Shown: positions 6,305 through 13,190 of the stretch, piece after piece
Layout of the letters: the number at the start of each line of letters is the position of its first letter
How positions within the stretch are numbered: position 1 is the stretch's first letter
IMG/VR virus record: IMGVR_UViG_3300045995_000309
Location: 1-40,458 of that record
DNA from: a virus
Reading direction: 5' to 3' (one strand)
DNA: 40,458 nucleotides
Position numbers and translations under genes: made by a program
The notes under the pieces: generated by a model
The model's input: only the letters and a program-made list of their open reading frames with translations
Told to the model about the DNA's origin: nothing
Database searches by the model: none

Positions 6305-6338
6305 TTTTTACACCGGGGCTTCGCGGCCCCGGTAAAAA
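6305..6338 (+). other. GC-rich hairpin after ParB-like gene
   Basis: ACCGGGGC (6312-6319) and GCCCCGGT (6326-6333) form a perfect 8-bp stem with a 6-nt loop, and outer TTTTTA (6305-6310) can pair with TAAAAA (6333-6338). Neither strand has a U tract after the stem, so it is not a normal intrinsic terminator. It may protect the 3' end of the upstream mRNA. Confidence 0.6.
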
Positions 6339-6347
6339 GTAAATTAG

Positions 6348-6353
6348 TATAAT
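6348..6353 (+). promoter_or_regulatory. Leaderless -10 for zinc-ribbon gene
   Basis: TATAAT lies 6 bp before ATG 6360, with no Shine-Dalgarno and no TGn extension. An in-frame ATG at 6354 directly abuts the box. Confidence 0.5.
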
Positions 6354-6359
6354 ATGGCT

Positions 6360-6461
6360 ATGAAATCTAAACCTATTCGCTTCTGCCGCTTCTGCGGAAA
6401 ACTACTGCCAAATAAAAAAGGAATAGTCCGTTGCGTTTCCTGCGGACGGATAAACGCATGA
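6360..6461 (+). CDS. 33-aa zinc-ribbon micro-protein
   Basis: The frame reads F-C-R-F-C-G, then about 12 residues, then C-V-S-C-G, a compact four-cysteine zinc ribbon resembling the 31-aa protein at 2283. Its stop overlaps the next start (ATGA, 6458-6461). It has a TATAAT 6 bp upstream and no ribosome-binding site, matching the leaderless pattern. Function unknown. Confidence 0.55.
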   Translation: MKSKPIRFCRFCGKLLPNKKGIVRCVSCGRINA

Positions 6462-6592
6462 ATCTTATTATTATCAAACACGGGACACGCTACAGCAAGA
6501 AAAACGTCCTGAAGATTAACGCGACCTTGTTTTGGTATGGAATAAATCTAGCGGCAGGACTCCTGCTGTTATACTGGTATTTTGTGAGGTAA
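6458..6592 (+). CDS. 44-aa single-pass membrane peptide
   Basis: A basic N-terminal half (K-H-G-T-R-Y-S-K-K-N) precedes a hydrophobic helix (about residues 24-43). It is coupled to the zinc-ribbon gene by ATGA and ends 2 bp before the next start. Function unknown. Confidence 0.5.
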   Translation: MNLIIIKHGTRYSKKNVLKINATLFWYGINLAAGLLLLYWYFVR

Positions 6593-6594
6593 GT

Positions 6595-6984
6595 ATGAAA
6601 CCAAAGAATATAACTATTGCTACCCTAGAAGATTTGAACAATAGAGTGTTTGCGTTAGAACGTCAACAGGAAGCACAAGAGCGAGATATTGAGAAATTAA
6701 AGGAGGGAGTACATTTTACAAGTAATTTTGAAGTTGGTAATCTCACCGCTTATTGTTCGTGTAAAGAGCCAAATGTTATGACTTTAGATAATGAACCGCT
6801 TGAAGCGTGTCAAACGTGTGGCAAATTTCTCAAGCCCTCTCAGGGGGTACGGGAAGAAATGATAGAACGAATTAGGCGAGTTATGAAAGAAATCATGGGA
6901 GGATTACCCGCCGTTGAAGTTATAAGAGAAAATATAGATATGTGTTTGGATGAAATATCACGCTATTATGATAAGTTGCAGTAG
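6595..6984 (+). CDS. Coiled-coil protein with four cysteines
   Basis: The start is ATG 6595, preceded by GAGGT. Residues 10-42 look like a coiled coil (E-D-L-N-N-R-V-F-A-L-E-R-Q-Q-E-A). A C-x-C ... C-x2-C pattern around residues 54-82 could bind zinc. The C-terminal 40 residues are helical. No family is recognised. Confidence 0.6.
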   Translation: MKPKNITIATLEDLNNRVFALERQQEAQERDIEKLKEGVHFTSNFEVGNLTAYCSCKEPNVMTLDNEPLEACQTCGKFLKPSQGVREEMIERIRRVMKEIMGGLPAVEVIRENIDMCLDEISRYYDKLQ

Positions 6985-7011
6985 CTCTACTCTATAACGA
7001 GAAGAAAAGGG

Positions 7012-7020
7012 TGATATGAT
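7012..7020 (+). promoter_or_regulatory. Extended -10 upstream of membrane-anchored gene
   Basis: TGA (7012-7014) plus TATGAT (7015-7020) lies 16 bp before ATG 7037, and a GGGGAGG ribosome-binding site lies between. This predicts a short leader rather than a leaderless mRNA. Confidence 0.45.
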
Positions 7021-7036
7021 AGAGGGGAGGTAAATT

Positions 7037-7663
7037 ATGACAACAAAAACTTGGGGATATATAACGGTAGTAGGATTTTTTGTAGTTCTTGCGCTCATTG
7101 TATGGGCGCTTTTTGGACTTGTACACCCGAAAGCAGAGGCGAGTTATGTTCAGATTTCCTGCAACTCATACCATTCCGTGTGTCAGGAGAGTGCGTGTGT
7201 CCGGGTACAGGGAGTGGGAGAGAATGCGTGTACGAGTAGTGAGGACTGTATAACACCAACGATAACACCGGAAGTAACCCCGGAAGTGACGCCTACAGTC
7301 GTACCAGAGGCGCCATGTTCAGGTAACTGCGGGAGTCCCCCGACATTTTCGGGGAGTTCGACGGATGCACCCAAATCTACGGTGTGTACGGTGCCCATTG
7401 CGCCGCCGATATTGACGGGGTTCAAGGAGTTAAGTAAGACGAGCGTGCTGTGGAGTTGGTGGGCTTCAGTAACACCGGGCATTGAACATCAATGGCTGAC
7501 CTACGGGTACAAGAAAGATGATAGACCATATAGCGTATTGGATATTCCGGCCGGTAGGACGAGTCAGGAAACAGGACTTTTACAGGTAGGATTGATGCGA
7601 TGGGCGCAGGTATGTGCGATTAAAGATGGTTGCGTGGCGTGTTCAGAACCATTAGACCCGTAA
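7037..7663 (+). CDS. Membrane-anchored Cys-rich exported protein
   Basis: A hydrophobic helix at residues 8-28, after three polar residues and a lysine, acts as a signal anchor. The outside part has a cysteine-rich segment (residues 40-70), a T-P-E-V-T-P repeat spacer (about 75-92), more cysteines and a fibronectin-like beta-rich C-terminal half. Cys-rich motifs followed by T-P-rich linkers are common in predicted surface proteins of Microgenomates-type CPR bacteria, so the gene may have been taken from the host. It may be a surface or superinfection-exclusion protein. It is last in the rightward block, 3 bp from the converging leftward block. Confidence 0.65.
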   Translation: MTTKTWGYITVVGFFVVLALIVWALFGLVHPKAEASYVQISCNSYHSVCQESACVRVQGVGENACTSSEDCITPTITPEVTPEVTPTVVPEAPCSGNCGSPPTFSGSSTDAPKSTVCTVPIAPPILTGFKELSKTSVLWSWWASVTPGIEHQWLTYGYKKDDRPYSVLDIPAGRTSQETGLLQVGLMRWAQVCAIKDGCVACSEPLDP

Positions 7664-7666
7664 GCA

Positions 7667-7906
7667 TTACTCATCTAAGTCAAAATTATGTTTCTCGTTA
7701 ATCTCGCGGGCTGTGGGTATCGTTGTTTCCCCGGAGAGAAGCCCGTTGAAGTCTTTTAACCGCTTCCGCCAGTGTTCCCCCAGCGGGTTATCCCATCCCC
7801 CAATCGTTACCGCCCACGAGTAGGGAACACCATAGAGGTCATGGAAGAGTTTGTTGAGTTCCCGCTTGCTCTCATCCATTTGGGGGACTTTTCCTTCTTT
7901 TGTCAT
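7667..7906 (-). CDS. Hypothetical protein, 79 aa, last leftward gene
   Basis: This soluble, charged protein has a W-A-V-T-I-G-G-W segment and no recognised motif. It is coupled to the gene before it (stop 7903 overlaps start 7906, ATGA). Its stop faces that of the rightward block across 3 bp. Its position after holin-like genes suggests a lysis accessory role, unproven. Confidence 0.6.
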   Translation of the reverse strand: MTKEGKVPQMDESKRELNKLFHDLYGVPYSWAVTIGGWDNPLGEHWRKRLKDFNGLLSGETTIPTAREINEKHNFDLDE

Positions 7907-8238
7907 ATCCCCGCCTGATGGGTGAGGGGTTCCTCATGGAAAACAACCGGGGGGTCAACCGGCTCAACAACCGGTTTTACTTTACTTGCCACACCCGCAC
8001 TAAATTGGTACAACCCCGCCATACCTGTTGCAATTCCTACCGCGTCCCGTATCCGTGTCACAATATCACTCCCGACCCCAACGGGGACATACGTCCAGCC
8101 GAAGGCAATAAGGACGGCGACGATGAACTTCACCTGCGAGTCCATGTCCTGTCCGAACAGTTTTTTATATATCGCATTAATAAACCACACCCCCCCAAAC
8201 GAAATGAGGGCGGTGCCGGTTACATTTTGCACATCCAT
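7903..8238 (-). CDS. Two-helix membrane protein, holin candidate
   Basis: ATG 8238 is chosen because AAGGAGGT lies directly upstream; an upstream extension would overlap another small gene. The 111-aa protein has two hydrophobic segments (about residues 5-25 and 34-55), a weakly hydrophobic third, and a Pro-rich polar tail. This is the usual shape of phage holins. It is near the amidase (9353) in the same transcription block. Confidence 0.55.
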   Translation of the reverse strand: MDVQNVTGTALISFGGVWFINAIYKKLFGQDMDSQVKFIVAVLIAFGWTYVPVGVGSDIVTRIRDAVGIATGMAGLYQFSAGVASKVKPVVEPVDPPVVFHEEPLTHQAGI

Positions 8239-8246
8239 ATACCTCC

Positions 8247-8309
8247 TTAAAATACCCGTATCAGAAAAAGGACAATAAGAATAATGATAACAATTCCTAT
8301 AATACTCAT
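8247..8309 (-). CDS. 20-aa hydrophobic micro-peptide
   Basis: A 20-codon frame from ATG 8309 encodes almost only Ile, Leu, Val and Phe with a C-terminal Arg-Val-Phe, one membrane helix. Stop 8247 sits just before the ribosome-binding site of the next gene. No strong ribosome-binding site is present; it starts 2 bp after the upstream stop, which suggests re-initiation. It fits a series of tiny membrane peptides here. Confidence 0.4.
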   Translation of the reverse strand: MSIIGIVIIILIVLFLIRVF

Positions 8310-8311
8310 AG

Positions 8312-8509
8312 TTATCGAATGATGGGCTGCATAATACCAAGTGCCGACAATGCCCAAAGCACTATTAATAAGACCAGAACCCAGTAAATTATCTGTGCCC
8401 ATGGGGCCGGAATACCGAGTGCTGACTCAATTAACCCTAACAATTTGAAAAGAATAAACAAGACAATGACAATCGCAATAATCATTAACACGGTCGCTAC
8501 TGTAATCAT
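8312..8509 (-). CDS. Small membrane protein, 65 aa
   Basis: Two hydrophobic helices (about residues 3-30 and 38-60) are joined by a short G-I-P-A-P-W turn, an alpha-hairpin holin-like design. A strong GAGGAGGTGA precedes ATG 8509. A hairpin (8547-8579) separates it from the gene upstream. Confidence 0.6.
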   Translation of the reverse strand: MITVATVLMIIAIVIVLFILFKLLGLIESALGIPAPWAQIIYWVLVLLIVLWALSALGIMQPIIR

Positions 8510-8546
8510 AATATATCACCTCCTCGCTGTGATAAAATAAAGCGTT

Positions 8547-8579
8547 TTCTCTGTTGGATAATAATTACCCAACAGGGAA
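8547..8579 (-). terminator. Hairpin, possible minus-strand terminator
   Basis: Arms 8547-8557 and 8569-8579 pair over 11 bp with one mismatch and an 11-nt loop. On the minus strand the stem is followed within a few bases by TTTATTTT. It lies after the 40-aa gene and before the next ribosome-binding site. Confidence 0.45.
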
Positions 8580-8585
8580 ACTGTT

Positions 8586-8708
8586 TTACTTGACCTCTTT
8601 ATCTCTGAGCGCTTTCAACTCTACTTTCTCTGCTTCTGTAAGCATTCCTGATTTTTCTTTCCCTACGAGAACTGCTTTTCTATCTAATTCAACTTGTGTT
8701 AATACCAT
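8586..8708 (-). CDS. Small soluble protein, 40 aa
   Basis: The frame from ATG 8708 encodes a charged helical peptide (E-K-S-G-M-L-T-E-A-E-K-V-E-L-K-A-L), preceded by an AGGTGAGG site. It is the only soluble member among the surrounding membrane peptides. Function unknown. Confidence 0.5.
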   Translation of the reverse strand: MVLTQVELDRKAVLVGKEKSGMLTEAEKVELKALRDKEVK

Positions 8709-8726
8709 TTTTACCTCACCTCCCCT

Positions 8727-8861
8727 CTACATCCGTACTATTCTTATAATAAGCAAAATGATAAAGATGATAAATAAGAGGTGGATGAGCGGAAAGAGCG
8801 GGAAGATGATAACTCCCGTAAACCAACCGACCAATAAAAGAATAAGTAGAATGTCTATCAT
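8727..8861 (-). CDS. 44-aa membrane peptide
   Basis: A frame from ATG 8861 encodes two nearly continuous hydrophobic stretches separated by P-L-F-P-L, ending in I-R-I-V-R-M. It overlaps the upstream gene by ATGA (8858-8861), which supports translation. Possible holin or antiholin component. Confidence 0.5.
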   Translation of the reverse strand: MIDILLILLLVGWFTGVIIFPLFPLIHLLFIIFIILLIIRIVRM

Positions 8862-9028
8862 GGTAATGGCCCTAGTTGTACCATATTATTATACGCCCAA
8901 TGGCTACCGACTGAAAACCCGATAATCCCTATTATAAACCCTAATATAACCGCAATAAAAAAATAGCGTAATGTCACATCAATCGTTATCCGTAGATAAT
9001 CCGGTTCGTCTATTCTATGCCCCGGCAT
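8858..9028 (-). CDS. 56-aa single-pass membrane protein
   Basis: ATG 9028 is preferred because AAGGAAA lies upstream. A polar N-terminus (M-P-G-H-R-I-D-E-P-D) precedes a long hydrophobic segment (about residues 17-42). It overlaps the coiled-coil gene before it and the peptide gene after it, so all three are coupled. It may be a spanin- or antiholin-like element. Confidence 0.5.
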   Translation of the reverse strand: MPGHRIDEPDYLRITIDVTLRYFFIAVILGFIIGIIGFSVGSHWAYNNMVQLGPLP

Positions 9029-9356
9029 ACTTTTTTCCTTGTAATAAAAGCAATATCCGCTGGACAACGCTCATCTTTGCCGCCTTTACGACAACTGTCC
9101 GTTCGTTAAAGTTCTCATTCACTTGGTCTACCTTTGCCTCCACAATATCCTTGACCCCGTTAATATCCTCTTTAATCTGCTTTACGTTATCGGTCGCGAC
9201 ACTGCGGGAGAGGTGCATAGCGTTTTCCACAGCCGTCAGCCGGGTGAGTACATCTTCTAATATATCACGGTCCGCGGATACTAAATCTACGACCCGGCCT
9301 ATTTCTTCAATCCGCCGGGATAACCGTTTGAGTTCGTTGGTGATGTCCTCGTTCAT
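9015..9356 (-). CDS. Coiled-coil protein, 113 aa
   Basis: Heptad-like repeats run over about residues 5-90 (I-T-N-E-L-K-R-L-S-R-R-I-E-E-I), ending in a basic, partly hydrophobic tail. It is coupled to the amidase gene by ATGA (9353-9356). Its position between endolysin and membrane peptides suggests a lysis accessory or virion role. Confidence 0.55.
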   Translation of the reverse strand: MNEDITNELKRLSRRIEEIGRVVDLVSADRDILEDVLTRLTAVENAMHLSRSVATDNVKQIKEDINGVKDIVEAKVDQVNENFNERTVVVKAAKMSVVQRILLLLQGKKYAGA

Positions 9357-10096
9357 TTTGGAAGCAAAACTTTAATAGCATTTAAGCGTGTCCACCAGTA
9401 TCCGCTCGACCACGCTATATCATGTATCCGTTTAACGAGTACCGGGTAGTCTACGGGCATCGTAGGGGTCGGAGGAGGCACTGGAGTAGCTTGGATTAAC
9501 CAAAGGAGTACGCCTTGTGTATTTTTATATGCATGATAGGTAATCCCGTCTTTGCTCACCGTCTGTCCCTCGAATGTCGGCATATAGCCAGGGTTGGGTT
9601 CCGGGAGTGGTGTGGCAATAACTTTGGCCTCTTTTACGATACGGTCTATATCCAAAGAATCGGGGCATCCCGTTGCAATGACCTCAGAATGTTTGAGAAT
9701 ATGCTGCCGGTCAATGGGAATAGCGTAAAACTTGCAGATGTCCGCAACGAGGGCGGCACTGGTCTTATACAGAACATCGGGTCTTACCCCATTAAAGTCG
9801 CCGTTATCGGCATGTTCTATACCGATAGAGCGCTGGTTCATTGCATACACACCGGCATGGAATCCGACAAGCGTTTCCTCCAGTCCGTGATACAGTTTGC
9901 CGTCTACATCAACGATATAATGAGCGGAAACTTGTGTGCCTACAGTAGAAAACCTCGCAATAGCACCATTTTTCGTTCCGACGACAGTATGAATTATGAT
10001 TCTATCAATGGGTTTCCGGTGGGATTCGTCATCGTAGTTGCCGGAGGCCGTGGTGTACTCAGTATATGGTAAACCGGTTACAATTCGTGTCGCCAT
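9353..10096 (-). CDS. N-acetylmuramoyl-L-alanine amidase endolysin
   Basis: The 247-aa protein is an Amidase_2 (T7 lysozyme-like) enzyme that cuts the amide bond between MurNAc and L-Ala. The zinc ligands are visible as H36 (I-I-I-H-T), H136 (L-K-H-S-E-V) and C144 (G-C-P-D), with spacing like H17/H122/C130 of T7 lysozyme. The C-terminal third holds a Pro-rich linker and a short segment that may bind the wall. There is no signal peptide, so release needs a holin from the cluster downstream. The mRNA is probably leaderless. Confidence 0.9.
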   Translation of the reverse strand: MATRIVTGLPYTEYTTASGNYDDESHRKPIDRIIIHTVVGTKNGAIARFSTVGTQVSAHYIVDVDGKLYHGLEETLVGFHAGVYAMNQRSIGIEHADNGDFNGVRPDVLYKTSAALVADICKFYAIPIDRQHILKHSEVIATGCPDSLDIDRIVKEAKVIATPLPEPNPGYMPTFEGQTVSKDGITYHAYKNTQGVLLWLIQATPVPPPTPTMPVDYPVLVKRIHDIAWSSGYWWTRLNAIKVLLPK

Positions 10097-10102
10097 ATTC
10101 CT

Positions 10103-10108
10103 ATTATA
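10103..10108 (-). promoter_or_regulatory. Leaderless -10 of amidase gene
   Basis: TATAAT on the minus strand (10108-10103) ends 6 bp before ATG 10096. It lacks the TGn extension, and no ribosome-binding site fits. Confidence 0.55.
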
Positions 10109-10117
10109 CTACTCACG

Positions 10118-10666
10118 TTATTTTAAGAACCGGGAAAGGATGGCGATAATGGCTGATACAATTCCTAAAGCACCAATGGCAAAACCCCACCCTTGTCCTA
10201 CGCCTATCCCTTTCCCCGTATCACCGCTTTGCACATTTTTAAGTTCATCTACCTGTCGTTGGAGTTCTGAGTGTCTGACTTCATAGGTATCAATCGTCAT
10301 CAGTTTCGTCATGGCAAGCTGTACGTCCCCGACAATCTTATTGAGAATTGAATATTTATCATCTGCATTTTTCCCTGACAGGACAAACTCCTCACGGGAA
10401 ACAACTTTGGTAAGTGCCGTACCCAATCCTCCAAGAGTTACATACACGGCATCTGCCCGTTTTTCGGCTCCCGTTTCTGATTTATTGATAGCGGTTTGGG
10501 AGGCATTGAACGCATCTTTCACGGATTGCTCACTACTGGCAAACTTCTCCATGTAGAGGGTATGATTGGCGGCGATTTTTGTTTTAATGGTTTCCAGTTC
10601 TGCCTCAATGAAGTCTTTGAGTTGTACCCCGTCTTTATGACAAAACTCACCATTCTTCGCACTCAT
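10118..10666 (-). CDS. Coiled-coil protein with C-terminal membrane anchor
   Basis: Most of the 182 residues are heptad-like (K-D-F-I-E-A-E-L-E-T-I near the start, R-H-S-E-L-Q-R-Q-V-D-E-L near 135). A hydrophobic helix lies at about 160-178, followed by a basic R-F-L-K end. Such a tail-anchored coiled coil just before the endolysin is often a spanin-like or holin-associated protein. No lipobox is seen. Expression is predicted leaderless from 10673-10681. Confidence 0.6.
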   Translation of the reverse strand: MSAKNGEFCHKDGVQLKDFIEAELETIKTKIAANHTLYMEKFASSEQSVKDAFNASQTAINKSETGAEKRADAVYVTLGGLGTALTKVVSREEFVLSGKNADDKYSILNKIVGDVQLAMTKLMTIDTYEVRHSELQRQVDELKNVQSGDTGKGIGVGQGWGFAIGALGIVSAIIAILSRFLK

Positions 10667-10672
10667 TCCTTA

Positions 10673-10681
10673 ATTATATCA
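10673..10681 (-). promoter_or_regulatory. Leaderless extended -10
   Basis: TGA + TATAAT on the minus strand lies 6 bp before ATG 10666. The AAGGA in the spacer abuts the start codon and is too close to work as a Shine-Dalgarno. Confidence 0.6.
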
Positions 10682-11096
10682 TTGACCCTTGTCCGGCCAT
10701 TGGTGCTTGCGGCACAGGAGATTGTGGGGGAATAGCCCCTGGAGGCATAACTGCCTGCTGTTGCCTGGCATGCAAGCGTTCCAATTGCTTTGTAAGGGCC
10801 GTGATAATGAGTTTTTCCTGCGGGGATTCAATAGGGACTCCTCCCGGCGGCACTGGCGCAAGAGGAACTCCTCCCGGACCCATTGCGGGCGGGGGCGGTG
10901 CTCCCTGCGGGGGAGCCCCCATTGGTGAGCCTTGCGAAGGGGGTAACGGTGGTTGGGCGGCATTAGCCGGATTAAATCCCGGAGCGGAGGGAGATAACTG
11001 AGCAAGCGGTGAGCCACCGGGCGTACCCCGAGCTTGCATGGCGGATTTTATTAACTGAGCCCCGCCAATTGGTCCACCGAAACTTCCTGTATTCAT
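10674..11096 (-). CDS. Pro/Gly/Ala-rich disordered protein, 140 aa
   Basis: About two thirds is low-complexity Pro, Gly, Ala and Gln, with one helical stretch (E-K-L-I-I-T-A-L-T-K-Q-L-E-R-L, about residues 93-107). It is probably disordered and may be a minor virion or linker protein. Its 3' end carries the promoter of the next gene. Confidence 0.55.
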   Translation of the reverse strand: MNTGSFGGPIGGAQLIKSAMQARGTPGGSPLAQLSPSAPGFNPANAAQPPLPPSQGSPMGAPPQGAPPPPAMGPGGVPLAPVPPGGVPIESPQEKLIITALTKQLERLHARQQQAVMPPGAIPPQSPVPQAPMAGQGSMI

Positions 11097-11102
11097 AATT
11101 TT

Positions 11103-11111
11103 ATTATACCA
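11103..11111 (-). promoter_or_regulatory. Leaderless extended -10
   Basis: TGG + TATAAT on the minus strand lies 6 bp before ATG 11096. It is one of the cleanest examples and follows the upstream stop codon (TAG) directly. Confidence 0.65.
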
Positions 11112-12620
11112 CTACCGATACATATACCTCTGTGGTATTTGTATTTTATGTTTCATTGGTAAGCCGTTGGGTTGAAGAGGAGGGAGGCCGTGTGAACCAC
11201 GCTTCGGGAGGCCGCCGCCACCACCTCCAGCAGGTGTCCCCAACTGCATTGCAGGATTAGGAGGAGTAAATTGATATGTTCCCGTACTTGAAGGAGTACT
11301 ACTTCCCGTTTCATATCCGCTCGTGCTAACCGTACTCGGAACAGAAGCCGCAGGAGTAAGAGAAGTGGGAACTGGTTGGGCTGTTCCCCCGGTAAATGTT
11401 TTTATCTTCTGTCGTTGCTGTTGCATGATTGATTTTGCTGCTTCCAATATCTTTTGCTTCGCATTATCGGATGAAGTAGCGCCGATAAGATTAAGATTAA
11501 GGTCGGGATATGCTTGTTCAATCTGACTAAGTTTTGTTACGATTGCATTATAGTGTGGGTCGGCTGCAGCCTGAAGGGAAGGAATACCAACGCCGCCAAC
11601 GCGAATCATATCCCATGCCTGTGGTTTTCCAAGTAAACCCGTTTTATCATTTAATAAACCAATGACGTCCCGAACATTTTGCATCGCCTGTTCTCCTGTG
11701 TTGTATTGTGTACGAATGTCGGAGTTATATTGTGTATCAAGATACGTATTCCGTTTTGCAGCCTCCGCAGCTGCAACAGGGTCGTTTGGATGTTTTGCAA
11801 GATAGGACGCTATTGCCTGCTGTCCCTGACGATACGCTGAATCACTTATGGAAATTGGCTGCCCCTGAGCATCGACAACTTTTGAAGGGTCAATAAGATG
11901 GAATCCTTCTTTTGTAGGGTCAATCTTCTTCATATCGGTTTCAAGATTTACCCCTCCAGGGGCCGTTGTTTCAAGCGTACTATTTAGCACCTTTTTTTGT
12001 TCCGGTGTCGTCATAGAACTAGGAGATGCTTTTTCTGCAAGAGCTACACCCCCCGCAACAAGAGTAGGAATACCTAATAATCCAGCAGTAGTTAATGCGG
12101 CTTTTTTCAGTAATGAGGGGCCACCCGCTTTTGCCGCTTGCCCCGCAACTTCAGTTTCTGGTATATTTTTCCATCCTTTCCCCCACGGACCTTTAGATGA
12201 TGAATTGGTAATGGTACTTGTATCTATTGTATTGGGGGTACTAGAAGTCGGTTGTGATTCCGGCATAAGAGATTTAGGAGAGTTAGCTCCAGCCAGTACC
12301 GCAGCGGCACTTAAATAATCGGTTGGTGTTCCCTGTAATGATGTCACTCGGCCCGTGGTGTTGGCAGCATTTTGTAACGCTGCTGGTACTCCTAACGCCG
12401 GAACGCCTGTCGAGAGCCATGACGGAATATTTGCCCCGGGAACTTTTGTATCCATAAGTGTCTGCGGAGTAACGGGTAGACCCGGAACATATGGTGTTTT
12501 TGCTGCATGCTGTTGTACCGATTTTATTTGTCCTTCCATCGGAAGAATCCCCGATGTAGCCTGCGGGTTATTTTTCCCTACAGATTGAAGTTTTGATTGT
12601 AGCCATTTAATAATATCCAT
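11112..12620 (-). CDS. Large virion-associated protein, function unknown
   Basis: ATG 12620 (M-D-I-I-K-W-L-Q) is chosen over an upstream in-frame start that would run far into the peptidase gene. The 502-aa protein has long Thr/Ser/Pro-rich segments, a hydrophobic stretch near residues 175-195 (G-I-P-T-L-V-A-G-G-V-A-L-A) that could cross a membrane, and helical parts. Together with its position beside the peptidoglycan peptidase, this suggests an internal virion or ejection protein that helps DNA cross the envelope in short-tailed phages. That is inference from context. Confidence 0.55.
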   Translation of the reverse strand: MDIIKWLQSKLQSVGKNNPQATSGILPMEGQIKSVQQHAAKTPYVPGLPVTPQTLMDTKVPGANIPSWLSTGVPALGVPAALQNAANTTGRVTSLQGTPTDYLSAAAVLAGANSPKSLMPESQPTSSTPNTIDTSTITNSSSKGPWGKGWKNIPETEVAGQAAKAGGPSLLKKAALTTAGLLGIPTLVAGGVALAEKASPSSMTTPEQKKVLNSTLETTAPGGVNLETDMKKIDPTKEGFHLIDPSKVVDAQGQPISISDSAYRQGQQAIASYLAKHPNDPVAAAEAAKRNTYLDTQYNSDIRTQYNTGEQAMQNVRDVIGLLNDKTGLLGKPQAWDMIRVGGVGIPSLQAAADPHYNAIVTKLSQIEQAYPDLNLNLIGATSSDNAKQKILEAAKSIMQQQRQKIKTFTGGTAQPVPTSLTPAASVPSTVSTSGYETGSSTPSSTGTYQFTPPNPAMQLGTPAGGGGGGLPKRGSHGLPPLQPNGLPMKHKIQIPQRYMYR

Positions 12621-12622
12621 AG

Positions 12623-13189
12623 TTATACGGGTATATACCCCATCGGACTTTGCCCTGTTTGCTGTGACCAATCCTGTAATGAAATATCTTTAATCCCCGT
12701 ACCCGTTGCTGACTTGAACATGCCGTTTCCCTCATAAATCCCGACATGCCCATCGTTATTATTCGATTTATCGGGAGTAAAGTACACAAGGTCCCCCGGT
12801 TTTATCCCGTCTAACCCAACAACTTTATTTTGTATAGTATTCCATGCCTGTGCTGCAGAAGCAAAATGGCCTGTCGTTCCATAGGTTGCCTGTTCGACAA
12901 ATCTCTGACAGAATCCGTTGTATTGTCCTCTATCATTTTTACTCAACATATCCGCATTTGATATATTAATTGGCGGTAATCCCCCTGAAACATCATCCCG
13001 TAGTGAATTATAAGGATGGACATATAAAGAAGAAAGGCTCTTGTCTAATTGTAAAAGACTTGAATCGCTCTTTGTTGTTTCAGGTACTTCTGGGGTAGAT
13101 ACGCCAGGAGTAGCCACATTTTTTGGCGTTATAATATCCTGCAACTGCGTATCAAGTTGCTGTAATGATGTATCGGTATTTGAAACCAT
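12623..13189 (-). CDS. NlpC/P60- or CHAP-like virion peptidoglycan peptidase
   Basis: The C-terminal half has C94 in G-F-C-Q-R-F-V-E, H148 in G-H-V-G-I-Y and the K-P-G-D-L-V-Y-F segment between them, the Cys-His pattern of papain-like wall peptidases. The first 80 residues are Ser/Thr/Leu-rich with two copies of an L-Q-Q-L-D/L-L-Q-L-D motif. It lies among virion genes, away from the amidase, so it probably opens the wall during entry. AGGAAAG precedes ATG 13189. Confidence 0.7.
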   Translation of the reverse strand: MVSNTDTSLQQLDTQLQDIITPKNVATPGVSTPEVPETTKSDSSLLQLDKSLSSLYVHPYNSLRDDVSGGLPPINISNADMLSKNDRGQYNGFCQRFVEQATYGTTGHFASAAQAWNTIQNKVVGLDGIKPGDLVYFTPDKSNNNDGHVGIYEGNGMFKSATGTGIKDISLQDWSQQTGQSPMGYIPV

Positions 13190-13190
13190 A

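Noticed and set aside
6305-6338. Intrinsic terminator
   Set aside because: The stem is strong, but the U tract lies before it and A residues follow it, on both strands.
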